Shown in pieces: positions 42,861-51,697 of a stretch of DNA of 64,000 nt. Under the pieces are notes generated by a model. It saw only the letters and a program-made list of their open reading frames with translations, did no database searches and was not told the DNA's origin. Within the stretch, counting starts at the first letter, position 1. Every line of letters starts with the position of its first letter. The stretch covers positions 62,001-126,000 of the forward strand of contig NZ_CP107785.1 of assembly GCF_036345915.1 (NCBI RefSeq), in the 5' to 3' direction. Source of the DNA: Nocardia sp. NBC_00565. GTDB taxonomy: Bacteria; Actinomycetota; Actinomycetes; Mycobacteriales; Mycobacteriaceae. The position numbers were made by a program, and so were the translations under genes.

Positions 42861-43307
42861 ATGTCGACAGTTCTCGCTCCTTCGGATCATGTCACCGCTG
42901 CCGCCCCGCACACGGGATCCAGGCGGCGCGGGCCCACCGACCGCTTGTATATATCCGTATCGTCACCCCGGGATTCGATCACGCTCTGCACGGTCGCCGG
43001 TGAACTGGATTACCGGACCGCCGATATTGTGCGGCAGGCGCTGGTCGGGTCACTGCCCTCTGCTGCCGCGACGGTAGTGGTCGACCTATCGATGGTGACG
43101 TTCTTCGGCGTCGCCGGACTGCGCGTGCTGATGGAAGCGCGATCCTGGATCGGGCACACCGGCCGCAGGCTGCAGTTGATCACGGGTCCGCGCTGCGTCG
43201 ATCGATTGCTCGAGGTCGCGGGGCACGGCGCGGTATTCGAGATCGTGCCGAGTCTGGCCGATGTCGTGGCGAATGAGTCGCGAGTAGCCGTTCGGGTCAC
43301 CGCCTGA
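42861..43307 (+). CDS. STAS-domain anti-sigma-factor antagonist-like protein
   Basis: 148 aa. STAS fold: ITLCTVAGELDYRTADIVRQ, VVVDLSMVTFFGVAGLRVLM and a final helix with RCVDRLLEVAGHG. Family members bind an anti-sigma kinase and are switched off by phosphorylation of a Ser in the D-S-S-G loop. Here that loop reads G83-V84-A85-G86, so the phosphoacceptor is lost. Either it is permanently active or it serves a non-sigma role. No anti-sigma gene adjoins. ATG 42861 is the first start with the polar lead. Confidence 0.8.
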   Translation: MSTVLAPSDHVTAAAPHTGSRRRGPTDRLYISVSSPRDSITLCTVAGELDYRTADIVRQALVGSLPSAAATVVVDLSMVTFFGVAGLRVLMEARSWIGHTGRRLQLITGPRCVDRLLEVAGHGAVFEIVPSLADVVANESRVAVRVTA

Positions 43308-43312
43308 TACCG

Positions 43313-43358
43313 AAAACGTGGGTGCGGCAGTCGAATTCGACTGCCGCACCCACGTTTT
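43313..43358. terminator. 46-bp perfect palindrome between convergent genes
   Basis: Arms of 23 bp (AAAACGTGGGTGCGGCAGTC...) with no loop spacing, ending in TTTT on both strands. Sits exactly between the STAS stop (43307) and the isomerase stop (43368): a two-way terminator. Confidence 0.9.
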
Positions 43359-43367
43359 GGTCTGGCT

Positions 43368-43745
43368 TCAGAGTGCTTCGTTGCGCATATCGTCCTGGCT
43401 CCAGTACGCGCGCATGCTGACGATCTTGCCCTCGTCGTCGAATTCCATCGCGTCGATGGGCGAGAGCGTGAAGCGCTGCTCGCCGAACTTGGTGACCAGG
43501 GTGAACATGAAGGCGGCGTGGTTGCCCGCGATTCGAACCGTCTCGGGCCGCAGCTCGGTCTCCCGATCGAGGTTGGCGATTACGTCGTAGAACTCGCGAA
43601 TGGCGTCGTGGCCGCGGCGAGGCTCGGTGCCGATGGGATCCTCCACCACCGCATCGGGCGCGTAGAGGTTGACGATCTCTTCGGTCGGCCCGGAGCCGAC
43701 CAGTTTGACGTACTGCTCGACCACATCGCGGATCTGCTGTGCCAT
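43368..43745 (-). CDS. ksi: delta5-3-ketosteroid isomerase
   Basis: 125 aa, the family length. The three catalytic residues of bacterial KSI are all in place: Tyr12 (EQYV), Asp36 (VVEDPIGTEP) and Asp98 (SPIDAMEF), corresponding to Tyr14/Asp38/Asp99 of the Comamonas enzyme. It moves the double bond of 3-keto-5-ene steroids to the 4-ene. A KstR-type operator lies 44 bp upstream, which supports a role in sterol breakdown. No other sterol gene adjoins. Confidence 0.85.
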   Translation of the reverse strand: MAQQIRDVVEQYVKLVGSGPTEEIVNLYAPDAVVEDPIGTEPRRGHDAIREFYDVIANLDRETELRPETVRIAGNHAAFMFTLVTKFGEQRFTLSPIDAMEFDDEGKIVSMRAYWSQDDMRNEAL

Positions 43746-44172
43746 GAAAACCCCTGTTGCTTCGAGCGACCTGCGAGCGGTCACGAATTGGAACATGTTC
43801 TAATTCGGAGCGTAGCAGTGCCCGCCGCGAGCAATGCGGGGAATCCCGATCGTCGGGAGGGTGGTGACGTACTGGCGCAGATCGCCCCCCGCGCCAGTAC
43901 CCGTCGAGCAAATAATGCACCGAACGGGCCGATCTGCGCCCCCTCGGCTATCTTGTGGCGCCCCCGCGCGCTGGGATCCGGTAACGATCGCTTGCCACAT
44001 CGCCGTGGTGCCCGATCGCGCCCGCTGCCGAGAATCGCCGTTGACTCTCCTGGTTCGCCGTTGAACCTTCTATCCCGCGCAAGTGCGTCTGCTTGTGGTG
44101 TCGGTTTCGCGCCTTTCGCTGTTACCGCCCCCTACATCTATTACTTCGCATCGACCCGGTCTGCGGCTTGGT
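43746..44172. other. upstream region of ksi, no gene seen
   Basis: Holds the repeat core TTCGAGCGACCTGCGAGC (43761-43778) in the ksi leader and the KstR-type operator. The remaining 340 bp to 44172 have no supported gene. Confidence 0.5.
43785..43806. promoter_or_regulatory. KstR-type operator
   Basis: TGGAACATGTTCTA at 43789-43802 fits TnnAACnnGTTnnA exactly. The palindrome extends to GAATTGGAACATGTTCTAAT..., 11-bp arms with one mismatch. Located 40-61 bp upstream of the ksi start. Confidence 0.7.
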
Positions 44173-44388
44173 CTACGTCTCGTCGGCGTAGTCGCCGTAC
44201 TCCGGCGCACCCGCGTTGCGGTAGGTGGCAATGAGCACGCCGCTGGCGGTGGTGCGGGAATCGGTGAGGCGCAAGCCGGTGGGCCCTACATCCGGGGTGA
44301 ACAGGCGCTTGCTGGGATCCTCCTTCGGCCCGCCGGGGGCCTGGTAGACACCGTCGAGGGTGATGAACTCGGTGAGTGACAGCTCCAT
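44173..44388 (-). pseudogene. RibD/DHFR-family reductase with internal deletion
   Basis: 71 aa instead of about 190. The start (MELSLTEFITLDGVYQAPGG) is the N-terminus of the dihydrofolate reductase-like RibD_C family and the end (TGLRLTDSRTTASGVLIATY) its C-terminus. The junction is at GPKEDPS-KRLF, joined in frame, so the NADPH-binding core is gone. ATG 44388 has AAAGGA in front, so the stub can still be translated. Confidence 0.75.
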
Positions 44389-44581
44389 GAGCGGGATTCC
44401 TTTCGCCCTTTTCGCCCGCTCCGCACGGGCCTGTTGCTCGATAAGACGGCGGCGGTCCAGAAGATTCATCGCTATTTCCCGCTGGTCGACCCCGGTGTGT
44501 CGAGCTTGTGTGGTGCGCGTCGTGCTGTTTACTCGGTCCGGTCAACCAGATGTTCGAGTGACGAGTGAAAGCGGAGGAGAC

Positions 44582-44896
44582 ATGGCACTGCCTACCATGA
44601 CCGCGGAACAGCGCACTGAGGCGTTGGCCAAAGCGGCTGCGGTCCGCAAGGCGCGCTCCGAACTGATCGGCAAGGTGAAGGCCGGCAAGGTCAGCGTTGC
44701 AGAACTGCTGAAGAAGGCCGACACCGATGACCTGGTCAAGAAGACCAAGGTCGCTGCCGTGATCAAGGCTTTGCCCGGCGTCGGTCCGGTCAAGGCCGCC
44801 AAGCTGATGGATACGGCGGAGATCCCCGAGGACCGCCGCATCGGCGGACTCGGCGCGCGCCAGCGTGCGGCGTTGCTCGACGCGCTCAAGGACTGA
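44582..44896 (+). CDS. mihF: mycobacterial-type integration host factor-like protein
   Basis: 104 aa. Basic helical lead (TAEQRTEALAKAAAVRKARS), then VAAVIKALPGVGPVKAAKLM (helix-hairpin-helix type turn), RIGGLGARQRAALLDAL. This is the mIHF fold that compacts the nucleoid and is needed for L5-type phage integration. Strong ggaggag site. The usual gmk gene does not follow, so it may be a second copy. Confidence 0.85.
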   Translation: MALPTMTAEQRTEALAKAAAVRKARSELIGKVKAGKVSVAELLKKADTDDLVKKTKVAAVIKALPGVGPVKAAKLMDTAEIPEDRRIGGLGARQRAALLDALKD

Positions 44897-44916
44897 CAAC
44901 CTAATAGGGTCGGACC

Positions 44917-45327
44917 ATGATCGGGGAACGAACGCTCACGTCGGTGGCGTGGCTGTGCGTCGAGAACGGCCGCTTACTCGCGGTCCGGACCGAAGGACGC
45001 GACGCCTTCTATCTACCGGGCGGCAAGCCCGAGCCCGGGGAAACCCTGGCGGGAGCGCTCGTTCGCGAGGTTCGCGAGGAAGTGGGCGTCGAGTTGGCGG
45101 CGCACCGGATCACGCCCGTGGTGACGATTACGGCTCCTGCCCACGGGCGTCCCGGAATGCTGGTCGAGATGCACTGCTTCCGCGCACCGGGGCATGGCAC
45201 ACCCGCTCCGGCCGCGGAGATCGCCGAGATGGCATGGCTCGGACCGGACGACGCGCACCGGTGTGCGCCCGCCGTGGTGCGGGCCCTGCACCATCTGACC
45301 GAGGTCGGTGGCTGGGACGCGTCCTGA
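44917..45327 (+). CDS. Nudix hydrolase
   Basis: 136 aa. Nudix box GGKPEPGETLAGALVREVRE then EVGV (residues about 35-58) is intact: G-x5-E-x7-REVxEExGV. Cleaves a nucleoside diphosphate linked to another moiety; substrate unknown. It starts 20 bp after the mIHF gene and probably shares its transcript. Confidence 0.85.
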   Translation: MIGERTLTSVAWLCVENGRLLAVRTEGRDAFYLPGGKPEPGETLAGALVREVREEVGVELAAHRITPVVTITAPAHGRPGMLVEMHCFRAPGHGTPAPAAEIAEMAWLGPDDAHRCAPAVVRALHHLTEVGGWDAS

Positions 45328-45358
45328 ACGTCGGACGCTGCGGATCAGGACAGACCAA

Positions 45359-45386
45359 ACGCCCCACAGCACGCGCTGTGGGGCGT
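45359..45386. terminator. bidirectional terminator, 12-bp stem
   Basis: ACGCCCCACAGC and GCTGTGGGGCGT around ACGC, with TGACTTTT on the right. Between the convergent Nudix and membrane protein genes. Confidence 0.85.
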
Positions 45387-45396
45387 TGACTTTTGG

Positions 45397-45930
45397 CTAG
45401 CGGGGTGTCCGGCGGCGCGGGAACCGGAAGGTGATCGGATCGGGGTCGCGCAACTGCGGCCCACGCGGGGTGACCAGGAGCAGTGCCAGCCCCAGGGCGA
45501 CGATCAGCGCCGCACCGACGATGCTGAGGGTGAAGCTGCCCGCGCCCATGTCGGCGGGCTTGTGGAAGGCGTGATAGATCAGGTGCGGCACACCGAAGAC
45601 CAGCCAGCCCAGGCCCGCGACCTGGGCCAGCGCGCTGCCGCCGAGGAACAGCGCGGCCAGCGTCACCGCCGTCAGGGCGAGAAAGAACGAGCCGACATCC
45701 GAGGCGAGATGGTGGTTGAAGGGTCCGTCCGCCGAGATCCACCCCATTCCGAAGCCGGGGAAACTGGTGTACCAGGAGTGCGGTGCGAAGACCGCCCAGA
45801 GCCCTACGATCGCGCCCTGGAATGCCAATACCCCCAATATGATTCGCACTGCCAGCCAGCGGTTGCGCTGCTGCTCGAACCGCATTCGCACGCGTAGTCC
45901 GCCGGACTTGCCATCGACCGTGATCCGCAT
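45397..45930 (-). CDS. four-helix membrane protein, 177 aa
   Basis: After a basic lead (MRITVDGKSGGLRVRMRFEQ) there are four hydrophobic helices, including WLAVRIILGVLAFQGAIVGL and VAGLGWLVFGVPHLIYHAFH. A motif GWISADGPFNHHLASDVGSF stands between helices 1 and 2 and is conserved in actinobacterial relatives I remember. Function unknown; might bind haem or a metal through the His pairs. Confidence 0.75.
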   Translation of the reverse strand: MRITVDGKSGGLRVRMRFEQQRNRWLAVRIILGVLAFQGAIVGLWAVFAPHSWYTSFPGFGMGWISADGPFNHHLASDVGSFFLALTAVTLAALFLGGSALAQVAGLGWLVFGVPHLIYHAFHKPADMGAGSFTLSIVGAALIVALGLALLLVTPRGPQLRDPDPITFRFPRRRTPR

Positions 45931-45997
45931 CGGTCTCTCCGTTCATCGCCGAACTATGGACCTGATGCTGTCACCGTAAGTTGGACATCGGCCGCGA

Positions 45998-46831
45998 TCA
46001 ATAGGCGGCCACCTCGTCGGTGACGGTCAGGCGGTCGGAGCGGGTGTAGATGTTCATGGTGTCGCCGCGCAGGAAGCCGACCAGGGTGAGGCCGGATTCG
46101 TCGGCGAGGTCGACGGCCAGTGAGCTGGGGGCCGAGACTGCCCCGAGTATCGGGATGCCCGCCATGACCGCCTTCTGGACCAGTTCGAAGGAGGCGCGGC
46201 CGCTGACGATCAATACGAGATCGTTTGCGGGGATACGGTTTTCGAGCAGAGCCCAGCCGATGACCTTGTCGACGGCATTGTGCCGGCCGATGTCCTCGCG
46301 CACCGCGAGTGCGGTGCCGTCGGCGGTGAACAGCCCGGCGGCGTGCAGGCCGCCGGTGGCGTCGAAAACCGTTTGACGGGTGCGCAATTGGTCTGGCATG
46401 GCGGCAAGGGTGGCGGTATCGACGGTGATCGAGGTGGCCGGGAGCGGGAATCTGGTGCGGGCGCGGACATCGTCGAGCGCGGTTTTGCCGCAGAGGCCGC
46501 AGGCGCTGGTGGTGAGGAAATTGCGACCGCGCACCGGGATCGGGGTGCGCAGCTGGACGTCTAGCACGTTGTAGGTGTTCTGGCCGTTCTCGTCGGTGCC
46601 CGCGCAGTAGCGGGCGCTCACCACGTCCTCGGGGTCGCCGATGATGCCCTCGCCCAACAGGAATCCGTGTACCAGCTCGATATCGCTGCCGGGGGTGCGC
46701 ATGGTGACGGTGAGTGATTGCCCGTCCAGGCGCAGCTCCAGTGGTTCTTCGACGGCGAGCGAATCCGGGCGCTCGACAATGCCATTGGGGGAGATACGGC
46801 GCATCCGTCTGCGGGCGGTAACTCTACTCAT
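45998..46831 (-). CDS. fdhD: sulfur carrier protein FdhD
   Basis: 277 aa. [20 protein letters not shown] has Cys111/Cys114 that pass sulfur from IscS to the molybdenum cofactor. [10 protein letters not shown] and [20 protein letters not shown] are family marks. Required to activate the formate-dehydrogenase-like enzyme encoded just upstream. ATG overlaps the stop of a 23-codon ORF (ATGA). Confidence 0.93.
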   Translation of the reverse strand: MSRVTARRRMRRISPNGIVERPDSLAVEEPLELRLDGQSLTVTMRTPGSDIELVHGFLLGEGIIGDPEDVVSARYCAGTDENGQNTYNVLDVQLRTPIPVRGRNFLTTSACGLCGKTALDDVRARTRFPLPATSITVDTATLAAMPDQLRTRQTVFDATGGLHAAGLFTADGTALAVREDIGRHNAVDKVIGWALLENRIPANDLVLIVSGRASFELVQKAVMAGIPILGAVSAPSSLAVDLADESGLTLVGFLRGDTMNIYTRSDRLTVTDEVAAY

Positions 46832-46899
46832 GCTTGCGCCTCGCTGTCGCTCGGTTCCGGCATGAGCAGAGCACGCTGTGGCATGATTCGCTCGCTCAT
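46828..46899 (-). CDS. 23-aa coupling ORF between fdhF and fdhD
   Basis: [20 protein letters not shown] plus AQA. Its ATG overlaps the fdhF stop and its stop overlaps the fdhD ATG, both as ATGA. Likely translated only as a re-initiation bridge. Function of the peptide, if any, unknown. Confidence 0.35.
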   Translation of the reverse strand: MSERIMPQRALLMPEPSDSEAQA

Positions 46900-49205
46900 G
46901 TGGGTTGACCCGTATGGATGTGCGGCTGCACCCGGATCGTGACCGCTTTGGAAACCGGTGTATTCGACCGTGCCGCAACGTGATCGAGTGGCACCAGCGG
47001 ATTGGTTTCGGGGTAGTAGGCGGCGGCGTTGCCGCGCGGGGTCGAGTATTCGACGATGCGGAAGCCGGTCACCTTGCGTTCGGTGCCGTCGGTCCATTCG
47101 GAGACCAGATCCACCAGATCGCCGTCCACGAAACCGAATTCGGTGATGTCGTCGATATTCATCAGGATTACTTTGCGGCCGCCGTGTACGCCGCGGTAGC
47201 GGTCGTCGAGGCCGTAAATGGTGGTGTTGTACTGGTCGTGGCTGCGCAGTGTCTGCAGGATCAACCGGCCCTCGGGGACCGGGACCCAGGTCAGCTCGTT
47301 CGCCGCGAAGTTGGCTTTGCCAGTGGTGGTGCGGAATTCGCGGGAGTCGCGCGGTGGGTGCGGCAGTACGAAGCCGTTGCGGTCGCGCACGCGCTGGTTG
47401 TAGTCCGCGCAGCCGGGCACCACGCGGGCGATCGCGTCGCGGATCTTGTCGTAGTCGCGCTGGTACTGTGCCCACGGCACCGGGTGATCGGCGCCGAAGA
47501 GGGTCTGGGCGAGTTCGCAGACGATGGCGACCTCGCTGCGCAGCTGATCGCTCACCGGCTCTAGTCGACCGGTGGAGAGATGCACCATCGACATCGAATC
47601 CTCTACCGATACCTGCTGTTTCACCCCGGCCTGGGTGTCCTTGTCGGTGCGGCCGAGGGTGGGCAGGATCAGTGCGGTCTGCCCGTGTACGAGGTGGCTG
47701 CGGTTGAGTTTGGTCGAGACCTGCACGGTGAGTGCGCAGCCGCGCAGTGCGGCCTCGGTGACCTCGGTGTCGGGGGTGGCGGAGACGAAATTGCCGCCCA
47801 TGCCGAAGAAGACCTTGGCGGTGCCCGCGCGCATGGCGCGGATCGCGTCGACGGTGTCGTAGCCGTGTTTGCGCGGGCTGGTTATGCCGAATTCGCGGTC
47901 CAGTGCGTCGAGGAAGGCATCGGGCATCTTCTCCCAGATACCCATGGTGCGGTCGCCTTGGACGTTGGAGTGGCCGCGCACCGGGCATACGCCGGCGCCG
48001 GGCTTGCCGATCATGCCGCGCAGCAACAGCAGGTTGGTGGCCTCCTCGATGGTGGCCACGCCGTGGCGCTGCTGGGTCAGGCCCATCGCCCAGCAGATGA
48101 TGATGCTCTTGGATTCGGCCATCAGCGTCGCGGTGCGCTGGAGATCGTCGTCGGACAGGCCGGTCGCTTCGCGGACGGTGGCGAGATCGACTGCGCGCAC
48201 GTTCTTTTCGTATTCGGCGAAGCCAGCGCAGTGGGCGTCGACGAATTCGCGGTCGACCACCGTGCCCGGCGCGCGGTCCTCGGTCTCGAACAGCAGCTTG
48301 CCCAGGCCCTGGAACAGCGCCATATCGCCGCCGAGGCGGATCTGCAGGAAGTCGTCGGCGATCGCGACGCCGCTGGTGAAGCCCTGCACGGTCTGCGGGT
48401 CGCGGAAGCCGAGCAGTCCGGTCTCGGGCAGCGGGTTGACCGCGATCACCTTGGCGCCGTTGGCCTTCGCGCCCGCCAGTGCGCTGAGCATGCGCGGATG
48501 GTTGGTGCCCGGATTCTGGCCCGCGACGATGATCAGGTCGGCAAGGGCGAAGTCGTCGATCGAAACCGAGCCCTTGCCGATGCCGATGGAACCGGTCAGC
48601 GCGGTACCGGAGGATTCGTGGCACATATTGGAACAGTCCGGCAGGTTGTTGGTGCCGAAGCTGCGGACCAGCAGTTGATAGAGGAACGCGGTCTCGTTGG
48701 CGGTGCGACCCGAGGTGTAGAAGAGGGCCTCGTCGGGGGAAGCCAGCGCGTGCAGGTGGGTGGCGATGAGCTGGTAGGCATCGGCCCATTCGATGGGCGA
48801 GTAGTGGGTGTCGCCGGGATGCCGCACCATCGGATGGGTGAGCCTGCCCTGCTGGCCGAGCCAATAGCCGGTTTTGCCCGCGAGTTCCTCGATCGAGTGC
48901 GCGGCGAAGAATTCGGGCGTGACGGTGCGCAGCGTCGCCTCCTCGGCGACAGCCTTCGCGCCGTTCTCACAGAACTCGGCGGGGCGGCGATGGCCCGTGG
49001 GCTCCGGCCAGGCGCAACCCGGGCAGTCGAACCCGTGCACCTGGTTGACCCGGGCCAGCGTGCGGGTGGTGCGGATGACGCCCATCTCCTCGACCGCGCG
49101 TTTCAACGCCACGGCCACGGCGGTGACGCCCGCGGCCTGCTCCTTCGGCGGGGTCACGCTCAGCGCGGACTCGTCGATGTCCTGTGTCGGCCCATTGCGG
49201 TGCAT
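46896..49205 (-). CDS. fdhF: FdhF/YdeP-type molybdopterin oxidoreductase
   Basis: 769 aa. Fe-S-proximal N-terminus [11 protein letters not shown], then [60 protein letters not shown] and [17 protein letters not shown]-terminal MopB domain with [15 protein letters not shown]. Belongs to the YdeP subgroup named FdhF-like in actinobacteria (as in Rv2900c). Its true substrate is uncertain. Upstream of fdhD in the same operon. Confidence 0.9.
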   Translation of the reverse strand: MHRNGPTQDIDESALSVTPPKEQAAGVTAVAVALKRAVEEMGVIRTTRTLARVNQVHGFDCPGCAWPEPTGHRRPAEFCENGAKAVAEEATLRTVTPEFFAAHSIEELAGKTGYWLGQQGRLTHPMVRHPGDTHYSPIEWADAYQLIATHLHALASPDEALFYTSGRTANETAFLYQLLVRSFGTNNLPDCSNMCHESSGTALTGSIGIGKGSVSIDDFALADLIIVAGQNPGTNHPRMLSALAGAKANGAKVIAVNPLPETGLLGFRDPQTVQGFTSGVAIADDFLQIRLGGDMALFQGLGKLLFETEDRAPGTVVDREFVDAHCAGFAEYEKNVRAVDLATVREATGLSDDDLQRTATLMAESKSIIICWAMGLTQQRHGVATIEEATNLLLLRGMIGKPGAGVCPVRGHSNVQGDRTMGIWEKMPDAFLDALDREFGITSPRKHGYDTVDAIRAMRAGTAKVFFGMGGNFVSATPDTEVTEAALRGCALTVQVSTKLNRSHLVHGQTALILPTLGRTDKDTQAGVKQQVSVEDSMSMVHLSTGRLEPVSDQLRSEVAIVCELAQTLFGADHPVPWAQYQRDYDKIRDAIARVVPGCADYNQRVRDRNGFVLPHPPRDSREFRTTTGKANFAANELTWVPVPEGRLILQTLRSHDQYNTTIYGLDDRYRGVHGGRKVILMNIDDITEFGFVDGDLVDLVSEWTDGTERKVTGFRIVEYSTPRGNAAAYYPETNPLVPLDHVAARSNTPVSKAVTIRVQPHIHTGQPT

Positions 49206-49504
49206 GCTGGATATTGTCCTCTTCGCACGAATATTGTCCCCGGGCAGGATCCGGGGTCACCGCGTTGTCGCGTGCCGCGGTCGGGTCGCTCCCGGATGCC
49301 GTTCGTTTCGGATCGTAGGCACTCGCGGCGTTGTCGGCAGGGGTTTGCTCACAGCGGGGTGAATGGGCTATGCCACCTGGTAGCCAGCTGTTTTCATCGA
49401 GAGTGGGGTAAGCGAGAAGGCTCCGTCGAGTCGGCAAGCGCCACCGCTACCTCCGCCGTCCCCGCCGCGATAACCGCTGACCGCGCTCGCCTTCCGCGAA
49501 CGGT
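49206..49504. other. fdhF upstream region, no gene seen
   Basis: About 300 bp without a supported gene, between the fdhF start and the convergent end of the FHA gene region. It should contain the fdhF promoter; two ATATTGTCC repeats lie at its left edge (49210 and 49231). Confidence 0.4.
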
Positions 49505-51697
49505 TCAGGAGCGGCGGCGTTTGCGGCTGGTTTCAGTCGGGTGTTTCGGCTGGTCGTCGGTGCGGTAGGTGAGGATTCGTTGCCCTATTCGGATGCTCCA
49601 GCCGGGTGGGAGTTCGGTGCGGGCGTCGCCGATGCGGGTCCATTCGGCGGCGCCGGGCGCGGCGATGAAAGTGCCTGCGGGGGTTGAGGCGTCGCGGATG
49701 AAGACCTTGCCGTTGGCGACCGAGACATAGGCGTGGACCCGGGAGACGTGGCGGTCGCGGGGCACCGCGAGCGGTGCCGCGGTGGCGGTGCGCACTGCTT
49801 CGTCGACCTGGGGGCTGCGGCCGATGACGTACGGCCGGTCCAACGGATACGTCGAACCGTCCGCGAGGAGCAACGCACCCACGAACCGCCTCGGCCCCGA
49901 GGTCGCCGAGTTGGCCGCACCGGCAACCGGTCGCGCCGGTCGCGGTCGCGCACCCTGCAGCGCCGGGATCTTGTGCAGCGCAATAGGTTCCGCCCGCGTT
50001 GCGGCTTCCGCTCGCGTTCCGGAACCTGCCCGCGTTCGTGCCTCTGCCTGCATTCCTGCTTGCGCCCGGGTTTCTTCCTTCGCCGGGGTTTCCTCCGCCG
50101 CGGGCGATTCACCGGACTCCGCCAGCTCGGCAGCCGACATGGCCTGAGTACTGATGTCCGCGGCCGCCGACCTTCCGGGATCCTCAGCTTGCGCCGACCC
50201 ACCTGGCCGCGCTTTCTCGGACGCCGCCGACTGCGCAGAGACGGCCGGTTGTGCCGATCCAGTGGTCCGGGCCTTCTCGGTCGGTTCGTCGGATATGGCG
50301 GACTCGATAGCGGCACGTTCTGTGTCCTCGGGCGAGCGTCCCGACCCGCTGGGTTGCGCCGAACCGGTGGACCGCGCCTTCTCAGTGGGCTCGTTGGATC
50401 CGCCGGACTGCCGCGGGGCTCCAGACTGCACTGCCCCTTTGGGACGTGCCGATCCACCGAGCGGAGCGGTGGCCGGTTGCGCGGAGCCACCGGGTTGCGC
50501 CGATCCGGCGGCCTGTGCAGACCCCATGGGATGCGCTGATCCAGCAGGCCGAGCCGCAGCGGATCGCGTGGCGTCTCCGCGTTGCACCGATCGGGCGGCG
50601 AGTGTGGATCCCGTCGGTTGAGGTGAGCCAGCGGGCGCCGCGTCGGCGGATTGCGCAGATGCTCGGGGTTGCCCCGGTTCCGCTGGCATGGCTTTTTCGG
50701 TGGGCTCGTCGGATGTCGCGGACCGAGTAGACGAATACTGTCCGGCCTCTGTCGGTTGTGCTGAGCCGGCGGACTGAGCCCCGAGTTGCGTCGATCCAGT
50801 TGGCCGGGTGCTCTCGATCGGCTCCTCGGATGTTGTGGGCTGTGCAGGGAGATGTTGTGGAGACCCGGCTGAGTGCGGCGGGCGAGCTGCGGTCGCGGGT
50901 TGTATTGAGCCAGCGGACTGAGCCCCGGGTCGCGTCGATCCGGTTGGTCTGGATTTCTCGGTGGATTCTTCGGATGTGGGCTGTGCGCAGGGATGGTGTG
51001 GCGATCCGGCAGTGCGTGTGTCGGATCGGTGTGGGGGTCGAGCGAAGGTCGAGGGCTGTGCGGAGCCTGTGGGTCGGCCTTGGGGGGCGGTCTGGGGATT
51101 CGCGGTCGGTTCGAGGAGCGGATCGAATGCGGCGGGTGCGGTTGGTGGGGGTTCTGAGATTGCGGCGGAGGGTGTGGCGGTAGCGGCGGAGCGGGCCTGA
51201 GCGGCTGCGGGTTTTGCGGCGCGGCGGGCCGCGACGCGCAGGACGAAGCCGCCGCCGGGGACGATTCCGGCGCGCAGGTCCGTGCGGGGCAGATCGCGGA
51301 TCGGGAACGCGTGGTCCGCGCCGACGGTGATTCGGCGCACCGGTTCGCGCACGATTTCGTCTACCCAGGTGAACGCGCGCGCCCCGGACAGTCGCCGGGT
51401 TCCTTCCGCGCCTTGGATTTCCGCGGTCACCTGGCCGCGCAGCAGAATCACGGTGCCGTCGGCGGTGGGTGCGACCACACCGAACGGCGGCGGCTCGGAA
51501 TTGCCGCCGAAAACCACCGTGGCCAGCCGCTGCGCGATCGCCGCACCCGGATACCGCGCATCGGCGACGGCCTCGATCGCGCCGAGTATCCGATCCGTGG
51601 AAGTGGTTTCGCCCGCGAGGTATACGACCACCGCGCCGAAGCGTGCGATCAAACCATCGCCCGGCGCGATACCTACGGTCGACGGGCTGCTCCGCAC
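49505..51697 (-). CDS. FHA-domain protein with long repeat-rich linker
   Basis: 730 aa. Residues 1-155 form a mixed domain (GDGLIARFGAVVVYLAGETT); 156-600 are Ala/Ser/Pro/Thr/Glu-rich with repeats (DEPTEKA...TGSAQP; five or more copies). An FHA domain ends the chain (YVIGRSPQVDEAVRTAT, RDRHVSRVHAYVSVANGKVF, RDASTPAGTFIA). FHA domains bind phosphothreonine, so it probably reads Ser/Thr kinase (Pkn) signals. N-terminal domain not recognised. GTG start. Confidence 0.8.
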   Translation of the reverse strand: MRSSPSTVGIAPGDGLIARFGAVVVYLAGETTSTDRILGAIEAVADARYPGAAIAQRLATVVFGGNSEPPPFGVVAPTADGTVILLRGQVTAEIQGAEGTRRLSGARAFTWVDEIVREPVRRITVGADHAFPIRDLPRTDLRAGIVPGGGFVLRVAARRAAKPAAAQARSAATATPSAAISEPPPTAPAAFDPLLEPTANPQTAPQGRPTGSAQPSTFARPPHRSDTRTAGSPHHPCAQPTSEESTEKSRPTGSTRPGAQSAGSIQPATAARPPHSAGSPQHLPAQPTTSEEPIESTRPTGSTQLGAQSAGSAQPTEAGQYSSTRSATSDEPTEKAMPAEPGQPRASAQSADAAPAGSPQPTGSTLAARSVQRGDATRSAAARPAGSAHPMGSAQAAGSAQPGGSAQPATAPLGGSARPKGAVQSGAPRQSGGSNEPTEKARSTGSAQPSGSGRSPEDTERAAIESAISDEPTEKARTTGSAQPAVSAQSAASEKARPGGSAQAEDPGRSAAADISTQAMSAAELAESGESPAAEETPAKEETRAQAGMQAEARTRAGSGTRAEAATRAEPIALHKIPALQGARPRPARPVAGAANSATSGPRRFVGALLLADGSTYPLDRPYVIGRSPQVDEAVRTATAAPLAVPRDRHVSRVHAYVSVANGKVFIRDASTPAGTFIAAPGAAEWTRIGDARTELPPGWSIRIGQRILTYRTDDQPKHPTETSRKRRRS

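Noticed and set aside
43785..43806. LexA (SOS) box upstream of ksi
   Set aside because: GAAC and GTTC are separated by 2 bp, not 4 as in the actinobacterial SOS box; the KstR consensus fits exactly.
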